Source: Elysia marginata (Eukaryota; Mollusca; Gastropoda; Plakobranchidae). From it: a stretch of 47,699 bases of DNA. The stretch is taken from assembly GCA_019649035.1 (NCBI GenBank), contig BMAT01001470.1, positions 79,792 to 127,490 of the forward strand. Direction: 5' to 3'. The position numbers and the translations under genes are program-made. Positions 11,188 to 20,698 of this stretch are shown in pieces. Position 1 is the first letter of the stretch, and each line of letters begins with the position of its first letter. The notes beneath the pieces are model-generated. The model had not been told where the DNA came from, did no database searches, and worked only from the letters and a program-made list of their open reading frames with translations.

Positions 11188-11891
11188 GTAACCGGCTATC
11201 ATAAACTTAAAAGCGTAACGGCTTCTTTTTGCCTTTTTGGGGGTAGGTTCTTCTACAATTGTTCATTTGATTGGCACTTTAACTTCTTCTCTGGGTCACG
11301 CTGATAGAGCCAAATTTTATCAAATGTCAATAGCCTATTAAAAAACCAATGCCTCCCTCAAAACCCAAAAGAAGTTTGCAGCAACGTTTTGTCTCTACCT
11401 TCATTTTTCCTGTCAGAAGACGTGACATCCACCTAGCCGACAATTTTGTCATGCACCGTTCCATATGAAAACGAAGTTTCATTAAAAATTTCCCGTACTG
11501 TTATTCATAGGTCTGAAAGAATTTGTTTTTAAAATTTTGCCACATTGATTTCAGTAATCACATTTTGAGGGTGACCAGAACGTGGCTCATCTATCACATA
11601 AGGATTTGAATCTTTTTTTCCCCAAATTTTCTTTGCATTATAATTATGATAGGGATGCTCTACCACACTCTGTTCATTATGTATTTCACATAGTGCTTTA
11701 CCTTTTACTTATAAATACTTGATGATTGAGCGAATCTTTATTGATTCCAAGTGACACCCAAAAATTTAATGGCCCCCTTTTTTATTGATAAAGCAATGAT
11801 AAGGTGTATGTCCTTTGGCGCACTGTTGCGCAAAAACTTATGAGTTGAAATTCCCAAATTTTCTAGCTATCGTCATAAAGGATGCATTATA

Positions 11892-13112
11892 CATGGGACG
11901 TCCGAAAAGAAACAGGAAACGGGACACACTTCAACCAGTTTTAATGGAATAAATTTGAAACTCGCACAGATTGAAGCGTTACTCTTCCTCTACTTCTCAA
12001 CGTAGTCCCCATGGAGATCGATCCATTTTTCCAGAAAGAAATCAAGGTCCATGTGTGAAAAACGATTCTTCAATTCACCGACGAGGTAACCTTCTGTCTC
12101 GCAAGCCATAAATGACGCTACAATGGTCAAAACAAGTGAAAGTCAGAGGGTGCGAGCTCTGGACTGTGGGCAGGATAAGAAAGAATTTCCCAACCGCAGC
12201 GCTGCAGCCATTGCTGTGTTAGGTTTGCTGAATGAGGAGTCGCATTATCCAGCTGAAGCACAGCACTCCTTCTCAGGAGTCCACGTCTTTTGCGACGAAT
12301 TGCATCTATGAGGCCGCCAAGAGTGCTGCAGTATTGGGCAGCATTGATACACTGACCCTGTGGCAAAATGTATAAGAGGAACACACCCTTCGAATCCCAG
12401 AAAACGGTAAATATCACTTTAGCTGCGAACCTCTACACTATGGACTTATTGGTCACGGGAGAGGATGGATCAGTCATGGAGTCGTGCTTTGTCTCTGGGG
12501 TATTCAGATGGACCCAAGTTTCATCACCAGTAATCAGAGTGTCAAATATATTGGAACCCATCTTGCAGACACCCTCCGATATCCCTAAGTGTTATGGATT
12601 TCATGAACCGTACTCTTTGGAATTTCGAGTTTCAAAGCAATCTCGCGTACCTTCATCCTCCTGTCACATTTGATGAGCTCGTCAACTCGAATTTTGTTTT
12701 CCCCATTGGTCGATGTTTTCGGGCGACCAGACTTTGGCTCATCATCTAGACTTGTTTGACCTTCTCCAAACCAAGTATACCATTGATACACTCGAGATCT
12801 TGACAAAGCACCCTCACCATATGTTTCTGCCATTTGTTTGTGGATTTCAGAAGGTCTTGTTCTTTTAGTAAACAAACAAACAAACAAAAAACAAAAACGC
12901 ACAACAGCTCTGACCTCCAGCTTTGACCAGTCTTTGATGGGGGTAGCCATCTTGGGATCAGTTATGTTCAATAATGCATTCATCAATGGTGCTGAAACTG
13001 TGCACCGTGAAAGATAATACATTGAACTGGTGTTTCCCGTTTACAGAATTAAAAAATATGAATTGGTTCAAGAGTTATGCCTTCTTCCCTGTTTCTTTTC
13101 TGACGTCCCTCA
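11892..13112 (-). mobile_element. younger mariner nested in the older one
   Basis: A 1221-base element flanked by TA (11890-11891 and 13113-13114). Both termini carry GGGACGTC, then C or A, then GAAAAGAAACAGG in inverted orientation. It carries one transposase remnant on the minus strand and has the usual mariner length and layout. Confidence 0.85.
11990..13022 (-). pseudogene. inner mariner transposase, disrupted
   Basis: The N-terminal helix-turn-helix half runs from about 12950 to 12585 with LEVRAVVRF, EIHKQMAETYGEGALSRSRV, DDEPKSGRP and STVHEI. The catalytic half includes TGDETWVH (about 12520), LQLDNATPHSA (about 12220) and SPELAPSDFHLF (about 12130), and the C-terminus ends GDYVEK then a stop at 11990. 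The triad is intact: 34 residues separate the second and third Asp. The copy is dead through a stop after HEIHNT (12585), a deletion of about 40 residues before TGDETW, a TAG at 12433-12435 and a frameshift before the C-terminus. A CAAA tract at about 12870-12897 replaces part of the first helix. Confidence 0.85.
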
Positions 13113-13168
13113 TAGCTACCTGAAATATTCTTTCATAATCCGGGTAACTACTTTTTGACTACCCCTCG

Positions 13169-14302
13169 TAGATGCGAGCATTTTAAATGATTCTTGTTGC
13201 GAACAAATGATCCAGGTAAAGTAAAGGGAAACCATGGAAGAGATGATATATTTTTCCACAATTTCCTCAGTCCAGTTTGAAATTTGCAGAATTTTAATAT
13301 TTAAGAAAGAGCCTACCAGGCAGCCATAATGTAATGCTCTGAAAGAGTTGAATTGCTCTTGTGGGCATTGGCCTGCTGGGGAAGTATGCAAAGCCTTGAA
13401 TGCTGGGGAAGTATGTAAAGCCTTAAATTTGCCTTCGGCAGTGTATAAAATTTACATCGATTCCACATCAATAATCAGATCGGATCCTCCATAAGTATTG
13501 GTTGGTAGAATTTCATCTTTGAGTTAAGATATCTGGTATTTTAATCTTAGTTTGGTCGAGTTAATATTTGTATGAAAACTGTATGATGAATAAAGTCCTA
13601 TATAAAACAACTTGTTTGAATTAGTTGATAATTACTTCACAAAGATTTATTGAAAGGTTAACGTCTTTTCACAATTTAATCATGTTGTTTTCTATATATG
13701 TTAGTAAAACTAGGCTAAATATATTTCACCCTTCAACTAAAGACATCAATAACATTAACTCTGCAGAAGAACTGAAAGGTTGCCTGTGCAAAAACATCCA
13801 ACTTTTTTCATGACAAAACAGAACATTTACTAAATTAAAAAACAAACAAATTTTAGTTATATCGATTTCCAGAAAGTTTAATTGTTTTATTTACAAAAAT
13901 CGGCAACTCTGTGAATACCAGTAATAATAAGAATATTTTTCAACATAATTTGAACAGGATATAAAACGAGTAAGTTTTGCTTGCAGCAAGGACAAAATAA
14001 AGATTTTTGTTTAAAAAAACAACACAAGCAATACATTATACAACATTCTTTGACTCCAAAGATGAAATTGAAAAAAATGATAAAAATCTCTTTCCTTTTT
14101 TACTAAATCACCTAGTTTCATCCTATTAATAAAACAAGTTTACGACCAAGAGTCAATTTTAATAAAACATTATGTCATCATTAAAGAGAACAGGGTCTAG
14201 TGGGAAAAAAAATTTTAATTTAATAACCGGTAATATGAATACTTAAACAGCACTGTGCATGCTATACTTGGATGAATGAGAGTTATAAATTTGCTTGAAA
14301 AC
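13169..14302. other. intergenic stretch downstream of SWSAP1
   Basis: It holds a 27-base tandem duplication (13374-13427). Otherwise it is AT-rich with no exon I can support. The 91-codon minus frame at 13116-13391 has no recognisable family features. Confidence 0.4.
13374..13427 (+). repeat. 27-base unit, two tandem copies
   Basis: Two adjacent copies of a unit beginning TGCTGGGGAAGTATG and ending AAAGCCTT plus three bases, differing at two positions. Confidence 0.85.
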
Positions 14303-14308
14303 TTTATT
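14303..14308 (-). terminator. candidate SWSAP1 polyadenylation signal
   Basis: AATAAA on the minus strand, 267 bases after the SWSAP1 stop codon. It is the nearest downstream hexamer I see; another lies at 13886-13891. Confidence 0.35.
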
Positions 14309-14574
14309 AAAGTTTTAAATCATGTATGAACTACAAACCAATAAATATCAAGGGATATAATTTTACGCTACTTATCAATAATGTAAACTTGTACATGTAA
14401 CTGAAAGTCATGGTCAATCATTTCCTTTAAAAAAAAAGCTTCAACCACAATCTAACAAGTAAATCCAGGATTACTCAAAATATTGTTGTTTTTTTTTTCT
14501 TTCATATAAAGGCATTTTGAGGAAAACAGTCAGTGACATAGAAAATAAAACCACTCTCCCTAAGTTGGCCCTTG

Positions 14575-14723
14575 TCAAGATTGCAATAGGTTTAGGTTGT
14601 CGGCTTTGGACGCATTGACTTCCGTTAGCATCAAACTGTCTTTGTGGCGTTTGAACTTTGCGATGATGGTGTTGGAGCCTTCTTTAAAGCACAGTTCTGA
14701 GACCGAGCTATTTTTGTTGGGTC
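14575..14723 (-). CDS. SWSAP1: SWSAP1 exon 6 (stop codon)
   Basis: Acceptor TACTATCAG|GA. It completes a Gly codon, then gives 48 codons (PNKNSSVSELCFKEGSNTII, AKFKRHKDSLMLTEV, ending LNLLQS) and TGA at 14577-14575. It ends with the beta-strand pair typical of RecA-fold C-termini. Confidence 0.78.
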
Positions 14724-16497
14724 CTGATAGTAAAAATAACAATGCAGAGAAGCCATAAAAATTGCAGGATATTCCACATGAACCTTTCATTTGAAATACA
14801 ATGTAAAAATAGTAAAATAAAAAGGCCAAAAGTTTAAAACCCATGGAGAGTAAGCCAATGTTACGGAGAGAGAAAGAAAGAGAGCAAGGGATAAAGCGGG
14901 AGCTGGAGAGAAGGGGAGGGGAGGAAAAAGAGCATTGGTGCTAACAATTAAAAGACTTCTCAATATTATTTCAGTCCAGTTGGAACAAAAGTAAACTCTG
15001 AATTATCCAAAAACAAAATTACTTGCATGCATAAATAAAAATCAAAATCCTATTATCTAATATAGTCCATTTGAATTTCTTTAGTCTGAGTTATGTGGAC
15101 TTGAAATTACCTATTATTACTCAATCACAATAACTTTAAAAAAGTGAGACACTCAGAAATGTTATAATTGTAGAAACTCATACACTTGATAATATCAGCC
15201 TACCTGTTTATAACACACACAGGAGATCTTTTTAGATAAACTTGTTTAAGACATAATCTTTACTTATGTTAAAGAAAGCAAAAAAGAATTTTACCTAAGT
15301 ACTCAGCCACTTTGAAGGAAAACTGGGACAGTACATGAGACAAGGCAATGGCTCTGGCTGGAGCAGTCAGAATCACACAGCAGCTTTCAACACCACTGAA
15401 AATTTTTAACACACAATTAAAAAAACTCTTGCATATTATCCACTAAACCCAATTCTTGCCACTAACTTAAGTTTTTAATTTAAAATCATTTGTTTTGCGA
15501 CCAGTCAAAATGAGTCTGAGGTCGAAATCGGAAAGTAGTACACTGTAACTAAGTAAAATATTGGTATCACAGAAAAGCTTATTTTCTCTACTTTCAAATA
15601 CAATAAATAGAAAAGCTTGATCATGCTTACGTATAAAATTAAAGAAATTTTAAGTTGGCAGGGTTAAGACTCGAGAAATTTTGAAAGGGGAGAAAATTGC
15701 AATTAAAGTTTAGAGAAATACAAAGGTGTATAACCGTGTAAAGTCCTAGCAACCATACCAATTTAAGTCAAACATATAAAACAACAAACTTCAACATGAA
15801 TCAGGTGTAAAACTGTTTAGAAACGGTTTTTAGAGCTAATATCTAAAACCTTAAAAAATTGTCTTCTGAACATCCACTAAACTTTGAAAGCCAATAAATA
15901 AAAACTAGGCCTGGCGAATTGAGACTCAATCGGATACAGAACAAGACACTTGAACTTCAATGGATTCTTCAGTCATTAAATGGTGGTTTTTTCTGCAAAT
16001 TGTGCTCTGATTTTCAATGTTTTACTTATGCCCCTCTAAAAAAGAGTAACATGACTACATAAGAAAGGAAAGGAGAAAGAGGGGCGCTTGAAACAGTCCT
16101 GTGATTCTCATATATTATGTTCTGAATAGAAATTAGAACAGCTTACAAAAAAAAAAATCCTTCTATTCAATTAAAGTGCACACCTCAGTCAGAATTTGAT
16201 TCTCTTGGGATGAGAGGATTCAAATTATACTCAGAGAATCAAGTTCATTTACTCAACGATTTCTCTTCCTCATTTACTATGACAGTGGATCTTGTATCCA
16301 ACACTCTTAGACTAAACAAATGTTGCATTCAACAAACTGACATAAAGTCACAGTTTCTTTTTCTTCTTTAAACTTTATAATCAAAGTTTTATAGGACAAA
16401 CTAGTTTCAAACCACATATTTTTAAATGAAGTATGATTGAAACTGAAACAAATGGTGGGTCTTTCCTTGCCCTGTTTTTCTGATATTTTTTAACCCC

Positions 16498-16545
<48 letters not shown>

Positions 16546-19500
16546 TTACAGTATATCAGAGGATAAACAACTAGTTTTGTAAGACTTGAGAGTTTAGTAG
16601 GCCTATATTCCTTCTATTTTTTAAGGTAGATAGATAACAAAAATTTTTCTTTAAAAAATTTGTTTGCTTCTAGCTACTTTGAAGAGATTTTGGCTTCAAT
16701 GAACTTTACCAATTTTCTTAGAAGTTTCTTGAATCTCAAGTCCACTTTTATAACACCTTCCTCTATCGTCACGACCATGCGCAAGAAAAAACAAAATGAT
16801 TCCATGGACCATTGACACCTCTGTGTGGGTTGTGGAGTGGCAACATTGTGCAGTAATTGTTTATGCATTAGAGTCATGTTTTGGATTAGTAAAACTGCTA
16901 ATAGACAGAAGGTAAACCTTCTATAGGCTGTAACTTAAACTTTGAATTAGGAGAATTGAAATACATTATCTACAAATTATGAGATCAAATCTGAAAAACC
17001 TGAAAAGGAAATAAAGACCTCACCGTTTTATAAAATTTACTTGAGAGAATTTTGAGTTATCAGACTTCAATTTTGGATGTTTTCATTGTAAACAGACTTC
17101 AGTATACATGGATATATCAATCACCTCTGGGACTCAATCCATCTTGTACTGTCTGCTATGGTTGCACAAAGTCTGGCCAGACTCCTCTCCAGAAGATTGT
17201 CCTGCATATTTAATTGAGAATGTGACAAAAGAAAACAATCTGAATACTATTTCTCATCTCACCCCGCCCCCACTTCTGAAAAAATCACATTGAATTAGAA
17301 GAAGGATTGACCTGTACAAAATAGCATTTGTATCCATTTAAAAAATACTGAAAAATTAATTCCGTCAATTCTAAACGGAAATAAACTTTGATTTGACAGT
17401 AAATTCTGTTTTAACGATGAAGCCCATAAAATGACTTTCACCGTTTGTATTTTAAGTCTAAAAGCCTCTTCCATGCACAATATTAATTATGCATTATTTT
17501 ATAGTTTTCTGTATAATATTGCATAAGTGATCTTTTTAAGACAATATTTATTTTGTAAAGGAGTGCCAAACTAAGCTAAAGGTAATAATTTGTATAAGAA
17601 TTCAATTCCTTTCATTAAATCGGAAAGCAAAATTCAATTTATGAGACATTGAAAACTGTTATAAACAAACATCATTTTTTAAAAACTCCTATCAACAAGG
17701 TTCCCAGTAATTAGACAGAGACTACAAAACATTGACCTATAATTGCAATATAAGGTTGTTAATGTCAACAAAAGCATATCTCACATTAAGCTGTGAGGCG
17801 TAAGTGAGCACATCTTCTACAACAATTAAACCTGGCAAACGTGACATGGTGTGGACATTGGCAAACCAAGAGATGAGCTCACTGCTTTCCTCCAAGTACC
17901 TGAAAAATAGGTTTATTATCAAACGGAATTCTCCTGCTATCTTAATATTTATAATGATAAATATAAATTAATTCTTAGCCTAATGGATAGCATATATGCT
18001 CTTTACGTTGATTAGGTAAAGAAAAATTAAAATGGAGACCATTTAATTTTAAACTATGAATCCCCAACTATTTGTAGTTTTCCAACTTTATCTGTTTGTA
18101 AAGCAAACCATTTAATTGTTTATCTTGTTCCATACTTAAACCAAACCCCTTTAGCTGAATGGCTTTGGCTTCAAAACAAAACTTTGCAAAAATAAAACAA
18201 ACAAAAAAACCCCCAAACAAATAACAACACAATTTCCCACAATAAAAAAGTTTTCATTCATGATAACTTTTTTCAAAGAGAAACACCCTAAATTGACCAA
18301 GCTGTACAGCTTTGTATTCAGCACAACTTATCTATAGACATAGCAAAAGAAACAAGGAGTTAGTGACTAAGAAATTTAATAATGCCAAAATTACAAATAA
18401 AAATTTGGCCAGTTTTATTTATTTAGCACATACTATAAACTTTGAGGATTAAGCACTAGGGTGACGTTATGATTTTGCAATCTTAACTCAACTCAACACT
18501 TTGAACGCCATTCAAGGCAAGTTTTAGGAATCCCCTTTTATTTATCCTTTGACACTGCACTTTACACAACCAGAGGCATAAATTTGATTTTAGAATTAGT
18601 TCCATTCATTAAACCCTGTAGTCTACATATACAGTGGAGTCCGCGAGAAGTCAACTCGCTTGAAGTCAACTCTTGGTTAAAGTCAACACCTCGCAACGGT
18701 CCCGTTTTTTTCCTTCTTTATTAAAGTAACTTTATTTCGCATTAAGTCAACAACTTCGGACCTATTTTTGCTTAAAGTCAACACCTCGTGGTCAAATTGA
18801 AAGATAAAGAGAGACCCCAGATGGGTCTTGATAGAGACAAAGAGAAATAGCGGAGGTGGGTGGGTGGGCGCTCTTTGTTTCCAATCATGATTCAAGACAC
18901 AGCGTGCAGCGCTTGTTCGCCTGCCTGGGCTTGACTCTGGTTGTGACAAAACACACTTTGTTTGCACCATGTCTGGCGCGTGTCTACAATCTGCCAGATT
19001 ACCCATTAGATCAAACACAGCTTGACCAAAGTCTACCTGGAATGAACTGACCCGTGAGACCGTCACGTGGCAGTTAGAATTCTCGACGCCCCTCCCAAGC
19101 ATCTTGCTAAACGTCGTCTAAGCACAGAGCAAACATTTATCGATTACCTGTGTGCTAGTTCATTCATAACGCCTGAGTGATGCGCTTTCCCTATGTCTAG
19201 ACCGCAAATAACATGCCGTCAACACTTGATATTGACAGTCATTTACGGATTTTTTTCCCGATTAGGCGGGTAAAATTTCCCGATTTCACGATGACTTTAG
19301 ATAGAAAAAATTCTGTTCCCTGGGATTTTTCCCGATTTCACAGAAATTCCCGATTTTGCGGGTCCGACTGTATTGCAATATGTTGCAGCCCCCCTCCCCC
19401 TCCCCATGAAAATGGATAAAGTCAACCTCGCTTAAAGTCAACACTTTTTTTCGGTCCCGAAGTGTTGACTTTACCCGGATTCCACTGTATTGGAAAAAAA

Positions 19501-20698
19501 AATGTTGATTTTTAGCAAGACTTCACTTTACAAAATTGGGCTTTCACAAAACTCACAGAAAATCAACATTTTTCATGATATTTGGCTCTGGTGTCGGCAT
19601 GCCATGAACTGGAGTTGGAAGACGCTTGAGGGGATGTGTGCAAATGTGAGTGACATTCTGTCCTACACTAGCAGCACTCACAGCAGCTTGAAACACCAGA
19701 GATGTCTTGTCACTGAGAAAAGGTACAAGGAAAAGCATTTTATACTCAAATAATGAAAAGCACCAAAGGACTGAAAATAACGACCACCATATAAACACCA
19801 TAAAACTGCCTTTAACTTACAGTTTGTCACATTTTACATCACTAAATCAAACAAAGTAATTGTTCAAAACTAACTCAGTTAGTAACTGCTAGTAACTGCT
19901 GTTCTAATCCAAAAGTAATATAGTGGAAAGCTCTAAAATCAAAGCCTGATGATTAAAAGTTCTCAGACATATAACTTGTCTAGCTCTAAGATTATAATTT
20001 CTTTTTAAAAAAGCTTTGTTTTATGTTTGAGCTTATAATTCAAATTTAATAAAGTTTTCTATTATTTTTTATTCAAATTTTAGGCAGCGGCTTGGGTCAT
20101 TTTGCTGTATAGAACCCTTGTACAAAGAAATACGGAACTAGTGAGCACAACACAGAGCTCAAAACAGTTCACATAGACATGTGGGTGAGCTTTGGGAACA
20201 GCACTCTTTGCTGGGATTATTGTTTATGTATATAAATACATACCAACAGTTTTATCTTATAAATTTCAAAAATAATTGTAAAGCATTTGATATTTTCATG
20301 CATTACTTTTTTACGTAAATTTCAAATGTATTTATTATCAGAATTATAGTTTGTTAAAAAAAATGTGTCTGAGTAAAAAGTCCAATACATTGCATTGTAA
20401 AACAAATATTTTCCTTTTGCAAACATTAGATTTACCATAAAAATATGGTGCAAATTCAACAACTTATGATTATGAATTTCTTATTAAAACCAGGTCAACA
20501 ATGAAAAAACAAAACAAAAACATACATAGTGTCTGGCCCCACAATAACAATTCTTTTACAGTCTCTGTTTTCAACATCTTTGAGTGCTGTGACCAAATCC
20601 CATTTCTGTTCAGTCTTTCTGGAGAGACCTTGGTCATCCTCGCGCAAGAAATTGGAAAACAAGGGAAATATTTGTTGCAAAAATGACATGTTCCTCAT
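14575..20698 (-). CDS. SWSAP1: SWSAP1 homolog, complete (6 exons)
   Basis: SWSAP1 is a small RecA/RAD51-like protein. It pairs with the SWIM-domain protein SWS1 (ZSWIM7) in the Shu complex and promotes RAD51 loading in homologous recombination, notably meiosis. Exons are 20698-20526, 19712-19557, 17899-17785, 17201-17125, 15395-15295 and 14723-14575. All borders are GT/AG with matching phases, giving 256 residues (human about 230). The start follows an in-frame TGA nine codons upstream. The order matches human: strand and P-loop (RIVIVGPDTIDKTSLVFQ, about 49-66), THICTHPLKRLPTPVHGMP, Walker B-like LPGLIVVED (131-139), CCVILTAPARAIALSHVL, and C-terminal NTIIAKFKRHKDSLMLTE. The P-loop has Asp59 where GxxxxGKT expects Gly, and Walker B has Glu then Asp. 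The N-terminus is about 45 residues longer than in human. ATP use may therefore be weakened. Identity is good but rests on memory of one family; a divergent RAD51 paralog is the alternative. Confidence 0.78.
14857..14932 (+). repeat. purine-rich tract in SWSAP1 intron 5
   Basis: About 75 bases are almost all A and G (GAGAGAAAGAAAGAGAGC, then GGAGAGAAGGGGAGGGGAGG) on the plus strand. It is an intronic polypurine stretch with no further structure seen. Confidence 0.7.
15295..15395 (-). CDS. SWSAP1: SWSAP1 exon 5
   Basis: Acceptor ATTTTCAG|T and donor G|GTAAAA. It completes a Ser codon, then gives 33 codons (GVESCCVILTAPARAIALSH, VLSQFSFKVAEYL). The hydrophobic CCVILTA strand aligns with CGLMVALQT of the human protein. 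Confidence 0.78.
15396..17124 (-). other. SWSAP1 intron 4
   Basis: A 1.7 kb intron holding an (AG)n microsatellite at 16500-16543 and a 67-codon minus frame at 16674-16877. Exons 4 and 5 join directly in phase and match the human protein across the junction, so no extra exon is needed here. Confidence 0.6.
16500..16543 (+). repeat. (AG)n microsatellite
   Basis: Twenty-two uninterrupted GA/AG dinucleotides. Confidence 0.97.
17125..17201 (-). CDS. SWSAP1: SWSAP1 exon 4
   Basis: Acceptor ATATGCAG|GAC and donor AG|GTGATT. The 25 codons (DNLLERSLARLCATIADSTR, WIESQ) correspond to the helix between Walker B and the next strand. Confidence 0.78.
17785..17899 (-). CDS. SWSAP1: SWSAP1 exon 3
   Basis: Acceptor TATTTTTCAG|G and donor AAT|GTGAGA. 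It completes a Leu codon, then gives 38 codons including YLEESSELISWFANVH and the Walker B-like strand LPGLIVVEDVLTYAS. Confidence 0.8.
18632..19487. mobile_element. pogo/Tigger-like non-autonomous element in SWSAP1 intron 2
   Basis: The left end CAGTGGAGTCCGCGAGAAG and the inverted right end CAGTGGAATCCGGGTAAAG lie inside a TA duplication (18630-18631 and 19488-19489). AGTCAAC recurs four times just inside the left end and again at the right. This agrees with the CAGT-GA--CC termini and TA targets of pogo/Tigger transposons. At 856 bases, with no recognisable transposase, it is probably non-autonomous or decayed. A subregion at 19235-19365 repeats TTTCCCGATTTCAC-like words. Confidence 0.7.
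19557..19712 (-). CDS. SWSAP1: SWSAP1 exon 2
   Basis: Acceptor CTTTTCTCAG|T and donor CT|GTGAGT. It completes an Ile codon, then reads DKTSLVFQAAVSAASVGQNV and THICTHPLKRLPTPVHG. This is the helix after the P-loop and the following strand, the most family-specific part. Confidence 0.8.
20526..20698 (-). CDS. SWSAP1: SWSAP1 exon 1
   Basis: ATG at 20698 is the first after an in-frame TGA; a second Met follows three codons later. The 57 codons end KRIVIVGPDT plus two bases, with donor AT|GTATGT. The last residues begin the P-loop, so an intron splits the Walker A motif. Confidence 0.75.

Larger units (their letters stand above)
10650..11885 (-). pseudogene. outer mariner transposase remnant
   Basis: Minus-strand fragments in family order are DEPRSGHPQNVITE (about 11560-11600), VREIFNETSFSYGTVHDKIV (about 11450-11510), IWLYQRDPEKK (about 11285-11320), LLLQYNAPSHRAALSAIA (about 10910-10965) and YSSDLVPSDFLF (about 10835-10875). 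The second catalytic Asp of the DD34D triad is Tyr here (QYNAPSH instead of HDNAPSH). Stops, frameshifts, an assembly gap and a CAAAA tract interrupt it. It is far more decayed than the inner copy, which fits its being the older insertion. Confidence 0.75.
10607..13168 (-). mobile_element. older mariner element, split by a nested mariner
   Basis: The left terminus CGAGGGATGATTAAAAAAAG and the inverted right terminus CGAGGGGTAGTCAAAAAGTA flank the region, each next to TA (10605-10606 and 13169-13170). The similarity continues inwards for about 45 bases. Removing the inner element (11892-13112) and the low-complexity block leaves about 1.2 kb, a normal mariner length. The transposase is on the minus strand and is heavily decayed. 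The inner copy inserted about 56 bases from this element's right end, just ahead of its transposase start. Confidence 0.8.

Noticed and set aside
10809..11304. Overlapping 77-120 codon frames across the N gap
   Set aside because: They are products of the CAAAA tract and mariner remains; the long Phe/Cys or Lys/Gln runs are compositional.
16674..16877. 67-codon minus frame inside SWSAP1 intron 4 with an acceptor-like CACACAG
   Set aside because: Exons 4 and 5 join directly in phase and match the human protein across the junction, so an extra exon would insert unrelated sequence. No good donor follows.
18683..19102. 139-codon minus frame within the pogo-like element
   Set aside because: It shows no transposase motifs (helix-turn-helix or DDE) and overlaps the subterminal repeats. 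It is best explained as chance in a GC-richer segment.
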